Of a stretch of 6,126 nucleotides of DNA, positions 1 to 5,245 are shown piece by piece (positions within the stretch are counted from its first letter, which is position 1; each line of letters begins with the position of its first letter). The stretch covers positions 1 through 6,126 of the forward strand of contig CALDLZ010000465.1 in assembly GCA_937915335.1 (NCBI GenBank), in the 5' to 3' direction. The position numbers and the translations under genes are program-made. Source of the DNA: an uncultured Faecalibacterium sp. Lineage in GTDB: Bacteria; Bacillota; Clostridia; Oscillospirales; Ruminococcaceae. Under the pieces are notes generated by a model. The model had not been told where the DNA came from, did not search any database, and worked only from the letters and a program-made list of their open reading frames with translations.

Positions 1-95
1 CCGCAGGCGGCCAGGATGCCAGCGGCACCAACAACGCCGGAAGCCTTCAGGAAGCTGCGGCGGCTGATTGCATGAGACTCGTGGTTGATGTTCAT
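1..95 (-). CDS. Tat-dependent lipoprotein, N-terminal part only; probable ABC-transporter solute-binding protein
   Basis: Only the first 31 codons and two bases lie in the window; the gene runs off the left edge. The ATG at 93-95 follows a good ribosome binding site (GGGAGG, about 104-110) at 8 bases. The visible peptide has a polar start, a twin-arginine motif SRRSFLK at residues 11-17, a short hydrophobic stretch (about 18-30), and a lipobox LAAC with Cys31, followed by Gly. This is the layout of a Tat signal joined to a type II (lipoprotein) signal. The protein should therefore be exported by the Tat route, lipid-modified on Cys31 and held on the outer face of the membrane. In Clostridia such leaders are common on extracellular solute-binding proteins, so that is my best guess, but nothing of the mature protein is visible. 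It has its own promoter and a long leader RNA, separate from the cell-division cluster. Confidence 0.8.
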   Translation of the reverse strand, partial: MNINHESHAISRRSFLKASGVVGAAGILAAC

Positions 96-275
96 TGTGT
101 TTTCCTCCCTATAATATTGTCCGTGCCTCGGTGCATGGAGCAGGGCTCTTTGTCCTGCTTATTTCCCACTTCTCTGCGGAGGTTTTTTGAACCCTGTACT
201 GCCAGGGAATACAAAAGAGCGCAGGGACAGACCCCTCTGTCTGTGCCTGTGCTCCTCCCGCAAAACCTTAACACG
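96..275 (-). promoter_or_regulatory. Long structured 5' leader RNA of the Tat lipoprotein gene; possible cis-regulatory element
   Basis: About 180 bases separate the predicted transcription start (near 275) from the ATG. Read on the minus strand, the RNA can form several helices. P2 is a 16-position stem with two mismatches (239-254 with 217-232, 6-base loop). P3 is CCCTG/CAGGG (203-207 with 192-196). P4 is AGCAGG/CCTGCT (154-159 with 139-144). P5 is a 7-position stem with one mismatch (133-139 with 120-126). A possible closing helix P1 (255-261 with 176-182, one bulged G) would enclose P2 and P3 as a three-way junction. P2 is followed by a U-rich run (TCTTTTGTATT), so it could also act as a transcription terminator. 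I do not recognise the conserved core of a known riboswitch or T-box. The pairings were found by eye; a regulatory role is inference. Confidence 0.5.
217..254 (-). terminator. Large hairpin with weak U-tract in the leader; possible attenuator
   Basis: A 16-position stem with two mismatches (239-254 paired with 217-232, loop 233-238) lies about 20 bases after the predicted transcription start. It is followed on the minus strand by TCTTTTGTATT. The stem is strong but the U-run is interrupted, so it may be a partial terminator or simply a protective 5' hairpin. Confidence 0.4.
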
Positions 276-281
276 AGATAT

Positions 282-310
282 ATTGTACCATCGAAATAAA
301 AAGATGTCAA
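282..310 (-). promoter_or_regulatory. Sigma-A type promoter for the Tat lipoprotein gene
   Basis: On the minus strand a perfect -35 box TTGACA (305-310) is separated by exactly 17 bases (288-304) from a -10 box TACAAT (282-287), which matches TATAAT at five of six positions. The spacer is AT-rich. The start of transcription should fall near 274-276. This is the best promoter in the window and matches housekeeping-sigma consensus. It points only to the lipoprotein gene. Confidence 0.85.
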
Positions 311-477
311 TGGAGCACGCACAGCTTTTTCTTCAAAAAAGAAAGACTGATGCACAAAAAAGATGAAAAATCCTCGCTTTGGCCGAATAAAGCGTGCAGG
401 AAATTTAACAGAGCACGCCGCGGGCAAAACAACCGAAAGTGTTCTCGTCAAAAGGACAGGCGTTTTTCACTTTACTT
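311..477. other. AT-rich intergenic stretch with no gene seen
   Basis: This stretch lies between the ksgA terminator and the lipoprotein promoter and is visibly richer in A and T than the flanking genes. Reading frames crossing it have no convincing ribosome binding site and no recognisable protein features. I see no repeat array, RNA gene or second promoter that I could support. It could hold upstream control sites for the promoter at 282-310, but none stands out. Confidence 0.5.
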
Positions 478-523
478 TATAAAAGAGCAGGAGCCCCGCG
501 CTTTGCCGGAAGCTCCTGCTTTT
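478..523 (-). terminator. Intrinsic terminator after ksgA
   Basis: An 8-bp perfect stem GCAGGAGC/GCTCCTGC (512-519 with 487-494) can be extended inside by short GC pairs. On the minus strand it is followed by TCTTTTAT. It begins about 28 bases past the ksgA stop. The complement also has a short T-run (TTTTG), so weak two-way action is possible, but no plus-strand gene is present to need it. Confidence 0.8.
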
Positions 524-547
524 GAAAAAACAGAACATTAAAATAAG

Positions 548-1402
548 TCACCGCGCTATCGCGGCCTGGATCTTGGCAAAATCCTCCAGTGTCAGAGCCT
601 CGGGGCGGATGCGGGCATCGAACCCGGCCGCTTCAATGGCGGCGGTGACGGCATCCTTGGGCAGGCCCAGACCGCTGGCAATGGCATTGGCGGCCGTCTT
701 GCGGCGCTGGCCAAAAGCCGCGCGAACCAGGGCAAAGTACCCCTCCTCGTCCTCCACCTGCACGGCGGGCGTAGTGCGAATATCCATCCGCACCACCGCG
801 CTGGTTACCTTGGGGGCCGGGTAAAAGCTGCCCGGCGCGGCGGTGAACATCATTTTAGAGGTGGCGTAATAGCTCACCGCACAGCTGATGGCGCTGGAGG
901 CCCGGGTGCCGGGGGCCGCGGCCAGACGGTCGGCGGCTTCCTTCTGCACCATGACAGTCAGGCTCTCGATGGGCAGCCGGTCGCCCAGCAGTTTCATCAC
1001 GATGGGGCTTGTAATATAGTAGGGCAGGTTGGCGCAGACGGCCACCGGCATTCCGGGGAACTCCCGCTCGATCAAAGCTTTCAAGTCTACCTTGAGCACA
1101 TCCTGCAGTACCAGCTTGAAGTTGTCCACGCCGGCCATGGTCTCAGCCAGCAGGGGCGGCAGACGCTCGTCCACCTCGATGGAGACCACCTTCGCGGCCC
1201 GTTTTGCCAGTTCCCGGGTCAGCACGCCGATGCCGGGGCCGATCTCGATCACGCCATAGCGCTTATCCACACCACTGGCATCCACGATCTTGGGGGGCAG
1301 GCCGGGGTTGACGATGAAGTTCTGGCCAAAGCCCTTGGACAGGGCAAAATCATATTTCTCGCACAGGGCGCGCACATAAGACAGGTCGGTGAGTTCGGGC
1401 AT
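548..1402 (-). CDS. rsmA: 16S rRNA dimethyladenosine transferase RsmA/KsgA
   Basis: This 284-residue protein is of normal length for the family. It uses S-adenosylmethionine to dimethylate two adjacent adenines (A1518 and A1519 in E. coli numbering) in the 3'-terminal helix of 16S rRNA during small-subunit maturation in the cytoplasm. Visible motifs are FGQNF at 25-29, the SAM-binding EIGPGIG at 53-59, acidic Glu76 and Asp101 in the usual cofactor-contact places, and the catalytic NLPYY at 125-129. FYPAPKVTSAV and FGQRRKT follow in the C-terminal part. The ATG at 1400-1402 has AAAGG 8 bases upstream. It lies just downstream of the ctpA terminator, so it is probably expressed by read-through or from a promoter I could not identify. 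Loss of this enzyme is classically linked to kasugamycin resistance. I see nothing truncated or unusual in the protein. Confidence 0.97.
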   Translation of the reverse strand: MPELTDLSYVRALCEKYDFALSKGFGQNFIVNPGLPPKIVDASGVDKRYGVIEIGPGIGVLTRELAKRAAKVVSIEVDERLPPLLAETMAGVDNFKLVLQDVLKVDLKALIEREFPGMPVAVCANLPYYITSPIVMKLLGDRLPIESLTVMVQKEAADRLAAAPGTRASSAISCAVSYYATSKMMFTAAPGSFYPAPKVTSAVVRMDIRTTPAVQVEDEEGYFALVRAAFGQRRKTAANAIASGLGLPKDAVTAAIEAAGFDARIRPEALTLEDFAKIQAAIAR

Positions 1403-1423
1403 GGCTCTATCCTTTCTTCTGGC

Positions 1424-1455
1424 AAAAAGGCCTCCGGCAGATACCGGGGGCCTTT
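1424..1455 (-). terminator. Intrinsic terminator between ctpA and ksgA
   Basis: On the minus strand AAAGGCC (1449-1455) pairs with GGCCTTT (1426-1432). An inner CCGG/CCGG helix lies beyond a single C-A mismatch, with a 6-base loop (1438-1443). The 3' arm runs into five Ts. It starts about 20 bases past the ctpA stop and ends 21 bases before the ksgA ATG, so it separates the cell-wall cluster from ksgA or makes ksgA expression depend on read-through. Confidence 0.8.
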
Positions 1456-1476
1456 GATTGCAATGGTTGTTCCGGA

Positions 1477-2853
1477 TTATTCCGCAGCAGAAGACGCACT
1501 GCTCTCCCCTGCCGCTTCGCTTTCTGCAGGAGTGCTCTCCGCCGGGATGCTGTCAGAAGCGGCGCTGTACGCAGTCTCGCCGTCAGCCGCAGTACTGTCC
1601 GCAGCTTCACTGGAAGCGGCCTCATTGACACCGCTCACGGTGGTGGTGCCGCTCATCTGCTGGGCTGTGCTCACGGCACGCTGGATCTGGGGATCATTCT
1701 CCACGGTATAATCATAGTAGGCGGTCTGCTCGTCAGCGGTCAGAGGACGCTCCACATCCACGGTCAGGCCGGTGCCGTCAAAGCAGCTGCCGTCGCCGCA
1801 GATCAGCTTGGCCACCGTGACCACCACAGCACTGCCATCGGACAGGCGCTGGGGACTGCTCTGGATGGTGCCCTTACCCATGGTGGTAGTGCCCACCAGA
1901 CGGGCACCGTTCAGGGTGCGCAGACTGCTGGCAAAGAGCTCGGCGGCACTCGCGGTATTGCCGTTGACCAGGCAGACGATGGGCAGATCGATCGTGGATT
2001 CCCCGGTACTGCTGCCCAGAAGGGTCTGGGTGCCGTTCTTATCTTCAGCGTAAGCCAGCGTGCCCTCCGGGGCGATCAGGTCGATGCACTGGATGGCGTC
2101 GTCCAGCAGGCCGCCGCCGTTGTCACGCAGATCAAAGACCAGACTGCCCGCACCGTTGTCGCACAGGCTGCGGATGGCGTAATCCAGCTCGCTGGGGGTG
2201 GTGGAATCGAACTGGCGGATCTTGATGTAGCCTACATTGCCCTGCACAATCTGGAAATCCACAGTGGTGGAACTGTAACCGGAATGGGTCAGGTCAGCAT
2301 TGTGCTCGGTGGTCTCGCTGTCCAGCCAGGTCACATTGACGATGGTGCCGCTCTCGCCCCGCAGGCGGGCCTGGATGGCATCCACACTGCTCAGGCTCTT
2401 GACATCGGTGCCATCCACGGCGGTGATGTAATCGCCCTTCTGGATGCCCGCCTCCTTGGCGGGAGACTCGTCATAGACCTTGGTGACCTTGGCGTAGCCG
2501 GACTGATCCACCGCCAGCTCCACGCCAATGCCGATGACGGTGCCGTTCTGCGTATTTATCAGGTCGGTGTAGGCGGTGGCACTGTAATAGCGGGCGTACT
2601 TGTCGCCGGTGCCCAGCAGATAGCCTGCGGTCAGGCGGTCATACAGGGTCGTCTCGTCGATGGGATAGTAATCATTGCTGCGGACATAGCGATCCACCTC
2701 GGCGAGCTTATTGTACATACTCTCCTTTTCCTTTACGCTGGAAACGGTGCTGTCGAACAGACGCATAGCCACCAGCATCGTGATGGAAAAGGTAACGGTC
2801 ATGGCCAGAATGACGATGCTGACCGCCATACCGACCGATATCTTACGATTCAT
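1477..2853 (-). CDS. ctpA: S41 family C-terminal processing protease (CtpA/CtpB type), membrane-anchored
   Basis: This is a 458-residue serine protease of the carboxy-terminal processing (tail-specific) family. An N-terminal membrane segment (about 7-31) with Lys/Arg before it places the rest outside the membrane. A PDZ domain (about 105-185) includes the typical SPAKEAGIQKGDYITAVDG stretch and would bind substrate C-termini. The S41 core follows with FDLRDNGGG (240-248), Ser302 in NTASAAE and Lys327 in MGKG. The Ser-Lys spacing of 25 equals that of E. coli Prc (Ser430/Lys455), so the enzyme should be active. The loop where relatives often carry YTPSGRSI instead reads ICGDGSCFDGTG, with Cys352 and Cys357. 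The last 66 residues are Ala/Ser/Glu-rich and contain no Lys or Arg. The ATG has AGGAGG 7 bases upstream and starts 16 bases after the small membrane-protein gene. B. subtilis ctpB also lies beside ftsEX, which supports a conserved link; its substrate here is unknown. Confidence 0.93.
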   Translation of the reverse strand: MNRKISVGMAVSIVILAMTVTFSITMLVAMRLFDSTVSSVKEKESMYNKLAEVDRYVRSNDYYPIDETTLYDRLTAGYLLGTGDKYARYYSATAYTDLINTQNGTVIGIGVELAVDQSGYAKVTKVYDESPAKEAGIQKGDYITAVDGTDVKSLSSVDAIQARLRGESGTIVNVTWLDSETTEHNADLTHSGYSSTTVDFQIVQGNVGYIKIRQFDSTTPSELDYAIRSLCDNGAGSLVFDLRDNGGGLLDDAIQCIDLIAPEGTLAYAEDKNGTQTLLGSSTGESTIDLPIVCLVNGNTASAAELFASSLRTLNGARLVGTTTMGKGTIQSSPQRLSDGSAVVVTVAKLICGDGSCFDGTGLTVDVERPLTADEQTAYYDYTVENDPQIQRAVSTAQQMSGTTTVSGVNEAASSEAADSTAADGETAYSAASDSIPAESTPAESEAAGESSASSAAE

Positions 2854-2869
2854 CTGGTACCCTCCTCTG

Positions 2870-2977
2870 TCAAACCAGCAGCATCATCACGACGCTGCCC
2901 AGCAGGGAAAGTGCGAACACCCCTGCCAGCAGCAGACAGCCCACACGCAGGATGCGCTTGCGTTTTTCTTCGTTCAT
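2870..2977 (-). CDS. Small single-span membrane protein, 35 residues, function unknown
   Basis: I found this short gene by reading the 157-base gap between the M23 peptidase and ctpA. The ATG at 2975-2977 opens 35 codons ending in TGA at 2870-2872. The product starts MNEEKRKRILR, with six charged residues followed by another Arg, and is then almost wholly hydrophobic from residue 12 to its end, with one Cys at 14. By the positive-inside rule the N-terminus should be cytoplasmic, with a single helix that ends at the outer face. An AAAGGAGG lies 12 bases upstream of the ATG, rather far but strong. The gene fits tightly: 33 bases after the M23 stop and 16 bases before ctpA, whose own ribosome binding site falls in that gap. 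I do not recognise a family. It might be an adaptor or assembly factor for FtsEX, the hydrolase or the protease, but that is inference from position only. Confidence 0.65.
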   Translation of the reverse strand: MNEEKRKRILRVGCLLLAGVFALSLLGSVVMMLLV

Positions 2978-2989
2978 AGCCTTTGACGG

Positions 2990-2997
2990 CCTCCTTT
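2990..2997 (-). promoter_or_regulatory. Ribosome binding site supporting the 35-codon gene
   Basis: AAAGGAGG on the minus strand matches the anti-Shine-Dalgarno sequence well. The only start codon at a usable distance is the ATG at 2975-2977, 12 bases away. No other gene begins here, so this site is the main evidence that the small reading frame is translated. Confidence 0.6.
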
Positions 2998-3010
2998 GAT
3001 ACAATGCGAG

Positions 3011-4318
3011 TTACTTCATTGGGATATAGCCACGGGGATTGACGGCGTTGGCTTTGGAACCACCCTTCCAGACCTCAAGGTGGAGGTGGTTGCCGGTAGA
3101 GTTGCCGGTGCTGCCCACATAACCGATAAGCTCACCCTGCTGGACATACTTGCCAGCCGAGGTCGCCACCGACCTCATGTGGCCGTACAGAGTGCTGTAC
3201 TGGTTGCCATCGGACATCTTGCCGTGGTAGATGATGACATAGTTGCCGTAGCCGCCGCTGGACCAGCCGGCCACCTGTACATAGCCACTGGCGGCCGCAT
3301 AGATGGGCGTACCGGCGGGGGCGGCAAAGTCGGTACCGGCATGGAGCTTATTGACACCCGTGACAGGGTTCTTGCGCCAGCCATACTCACTGGAAATACG
3401 GGTATAGCTCTTGAGCGGGCAGATGAAGCCGGTAAAGCTCAGGGTGGGCTTTGCGGCAGCGGCAGCAGCGATCATCTGCTGGATCTGCTTCTTGACGGCC
3501 TCATAGTTCATCTCATCCGATTCAATGGCCGCCTGCGCGTCCTTCTGGGCCTGCTGGGCCTCGGCGGCGCTCATCTGGGCGGCGGCAACGCTGGAATTCA
3601 GTTCACTCTGCTTGGCCTTCATCTGGCTGTTCTGGGCATCCAGATCGGCTTTTTTGCTCTTGAGCTCATTTCGTTCCGACTCCAGAGTAAGCTTGTCGCT
3701 TTCCAGCGCTTCCTTGGCGTTCTTCATGTTATCCAAGATCTCGGTATCCTTGATCGAGATATCCTGCATGACCTCGTTGAAGGTCAGCAGCTCATACAGG
3801 TCACTCACCGAGGCCAGCATGGCGACACTGCCGCCATCCCTCAGCTCCTGCATCGCGGCCATGTGCTGCTTGAAATCCCCCCACTGATCTTGGATCTCCG
3901 CCTCTTTCGCGGCGATCTCCTGCTCCTTTGCGGCGATCTCCTGTTCCTTCACGCCGATGCTGTTCTGCACCTCGGCGATCTGGTTTTTCAGCACGCCGAT
4001 CTGGCTCTGGACGACAGAGACCTTTTCCTTCAGCTCCGATTCCAGCGCCTTGGCGGCCTGCTCCTTCTTTTTCGCATCGGACAGCTCTTTTTTGTGCTGC
4101 TCAATGGACTGGGAAAGCTTATTCAGCTTGTTCTGCAGGCTGGACATGCTGGTGGCCGCCGTGGCCGGATAGACCGAGACGCTCAGCAACAGGCAGGCCG
4201 CGGCCAAAAACAGGCTGGCGGCACGCATGGCCCGGCCATGCCCGGGGGCGGGCTTGGCATGGGTGGGGATATAGGTAAGGTGCAGGCGGAAGCCTGCAGA
4301 GTGTTTTGCTCGTTTCAC
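3011..4318 (-). CDS. Coiled-coil M23 (LytM-type) peptidoglycan endopeptidase, EnvC/PcsB-like partner of FtsEX
   Basis: This 435-residue exported protein has a signal-like hydrophobic segment (about 33-50) ending near YPATA-ATS. A long coiled coil (about 57-285) carries tandem KEQEIAA heptads at 124-137, and an Ala-rich linker leads to a C-terminal M23 domain (about 297-430). The zinc site is intact: His326 and Asp330 in HAGTD, then His411 and His413 in HLHLEV, with His380 in LYGH as a likely catalytic residue. It should cut peptide cross-bridges in the wall during division or elongation. The build matches the hydrolases and activators controlled by FtsEX (EnvC, PcsB, CwlO), and it directly follows ftsX with an 18-base gap. 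Unlike E. coli EnvC, whose M23 domain is degenerate, this one keeps its catalytic residues. The start is a GTG with AAAGGAG 8 bases upstream, which puts about 30 unusual residues before the hydrophobic segment. An ATG at 4226-4228 would give a neater signal peptide but has no ribosome binding site. Confidence 0.93.
   Translation of the reverse strand: MKRAKHSAGFRLHLTYIPTHAKPAPGHGRAMRAASLFLAAACLLLSVSVYPATAATSMSSLQNKLNKLSQSIEQHKKELSDAKKKEQAAKALESELKEKVSVVQSQIGVLKNQIAEVQNSIGVKEQEIAAKEQEIAAKEAEIQDQWGDFKQHMAAMQELRDGGSVAMLASVSDLYELLTFNEVMQDISIKDTEILDNMKNAKEALESDKLTLESERNELKSKKADLDAQNSQMKAKQSELNSSVAAAQMSAAEAQQAQKDAQAAIESDEMNYEAVKKQIQQMIAAAAAAKPTLSFTGFICPLKSYTRISSEYGWRKNPVTGVNKLHAGTDFAAPAGTPIYAAASGYVQVAGWSSGGYGNYVIIYHGKMSDGNQYSTLYGHMRSVATSAGKYVQQGELIGYVGSTGNSTGNHLHLEVWKGGSKANAVNPRGYIPMK
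3887..3949 (-). repeat. 21-base tandem repeat encoding KEQEIAA heptads
   Basis: Inside the M23 gene two adjacent 21-base units (3929-3949 and 3908-3928) encode KEQEIAA and differ at only two bases. A third, more diverged unit (3887-3907) encodes KEAEIQD. Each unit is exactly one coiled-coil heptad, so unit gain or loss would change coil length by one turn pair without shifting the frame. Confidence 0.8.
4225..4241 (-). repeat. Perfect inverted repeat over the internal ATG of the M23 gene
   Basis: GCATGGC and GCCATGC (7-base arms, 3-base centre) form a compact hairpin in the mRNA. The internal ATG for residue 31 of the M23 protein lies in its 3' arm. The hairpin would hide that codon, which fits use of the upstream GTG. 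Confidence 0.6.
4281..4298 (-). repeat. Perfect hairpin early in the M23 reading frame
   Basis: TGCAGGC and GCCTGCA form a 7-bp stem with a TTCC loop on the minus strand, about 20 bases after the GTG start. There is no T-run after it, so it is not an intrinsic terminator. It might slow translation initiation or stabilise the mRNA; it could also be chance in GC-rich sequence. Confidence 0.5.
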
Positions 4319-4326
4319 TGAGAAGG

Positions 4327-4333
4327 CTCCTTT
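4327..4333 (-). promoter_or_regulatory. Ribosome binding site that selects the GTG start of the M23 gene
   Basis: AAAGGAG on the minus strand lies in the 18-base gap after the ftsX stop and 8 bases before the GTG at 4316-4318. No comparable site precedes the later in-frame ATG, so this decides the start. Confidence 0.75.
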
Positions 4334-4336
4334 CGC

Positions 4337-5245
4337 TTACACATTCAGATGCTTGCGGATGGAGAACATACTGCCCAGCGCGCCCACCAGCGCACCGCCT
4401 GCCAGGCTGTACGTCAGGATGGTGGGCCAGACGGCATCCACAGGAACCATGGCGGTGCCCATGAGCAGCTGCCACAGGCCGCCCAGCGTGCTGGAAGCCT
4501 GCACGATATAGGAATAGCCAAAGATACCGGCCGCCGATGTGATGGCACCGGAGATCAGGCCCATGGTCAGGCCTTCCACAAAGAAGGGCAGGGTGACGAG
4601 GGCGTTGGTGGCACCCACGTACTTCATAATCTCGATCTCACGGCGGCGGGCAAAAACACTCAGACGAATGGTGCTGCCTACCGTGATGATGCTGACCACC
4701 ATCAGGACTAGAATAATGGCCTGGCCCACCTTGGTGACGGCTTGCTGGACCTGCACAAAGGTCTGGGTCATCTCAATGGGAGCCGTGACGCTGTACACGC
4801 CCGGAATGCTCTGGAAGCTCCGGCTCATGGCCTCCATCTGGCTCAGATCCGCCAGGGAGACACGGTAATTGGCCTTGAAGGGGTTATCATTTTCAAATTC
4901 ATCCAGCAGGACGGCGTAATCTTCCATGTACCCGCGGTACTGGTTGAGCACGTCCTCTTTGGACATATACTGCACCCGGCTCACACCCGGGGTTGCCGTG
5001 ATGCGCTCCCCCACCGACTGGATGGTGGCATCGTCGGCCTCGGGATCCACATAGACCACCATTTCGTTCTGCTGGCCCAGATAGTTCACCATGCTGTCCA
5101 CGTTGACCTCGGCCAGGGTGGCAAAGGTGTTCAGGGTCATACAGACGCTCAGGGACGCGATACAGGCAATGGTCATGGCCCAGTGCTTGCCCAGGTTGCG
5201 CACGCCGCGCGCCACAAGGAACCCGAAGGTAGAAGGCTTCATCAT
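4337..5245 (-). CDS. ftsX: Cell division protein FtsX, membrane subunit of FtsEX
   Basis: This 302-residue integral membrane protein is of normal FtsX length. It has one membrane helix near 22-46, an extracellular domain of about 125 residues (about 47-170), then three more helices near 172-195, 220-246 and 270-291. The cytoplasmic stretch between the second and third helices contains RREIEIMKYVGAT (201-213), typical of FtsX. FtsX has the ABC-transporter fold but is not known to move a solute; its outer domain recruits and activates a coiled-coil wall hydrolase when FtsE hydrolyses ATP. The next gene encodes just such a hydrolase. The first ATG (5243-5245) overlaps the ftsE stop as ATGA, with GGAGG about 10 bases upstream inside ftsE, which implies translational coupling. 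A second ATG immediately follows and would remove only one residue. No defects are seen. Confidence 0.96.
   Translation of the reverse strand: MMKPSTFGFLVARGVRNLGKHWAMTIACIASLSVCMTLNTFATLAEVNVDSMVNYLGQQNEMVVYVDPEADDATIQSVGERITATPGVSRVQYMSKEDVLNQYRGYMEDYAVLLDEFENDNPFKANYRVSLADLSQMEAMSRSFQSIPGVYSVTAPIEMTQTFVQVQQAVTKVGQAIILVLMVVSIITVGSTIRLSVFARRREIEIMKYVGATNALVTLPFFVEGLTMGLISGAITSAAGIFGYSYIVQASSTLGGLWQLLMGTAMVPVDAVWPTILTYSLAGGALVGALGSMFSIRKHLNV

Noticed and set aside
96..275. Assignment of the leader to a known riboswitch or T-box
   Set aside because: I looked for familiar core motifs (for example T-box GGGTGG-type, TPP, FMN, glycine and guanidine cores) and saw no convincing match, so the class is left open.
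92..451. A 119-codon minus-strand open frame across the left intergenic region
   Set aside because: It overlaps the promoter and leader RNA, lacks a ribosome binding site and has an unlikely composition; the lipoprotein start in another frame has a strong site.
1474..1479. AATAAT near the ctpA stop as a -10 box for ksgA
   Set aside because: No -35 at the right distance, and a transcript starting there would still have to pass the terminator at 1424-1455.
2284..2979. A 231-codon plus-strand open frame opposite ctpA and the small gene
   Set aside because: No ribosome binding site or recognisable protein; explained by base bias of the ctpA codons on the other strand.
2996..4321. A 441-codon plus-strand open frame lying almost exactly opposite the M23 gene
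   Set aside because: It mirrors the minus-strand gene, has no sensible start signal, and its Leu/Gly/His-rich product shows no domain. Long shadows are expected opposite GC-rich genes, and the minus frame has complete M23 motifs.
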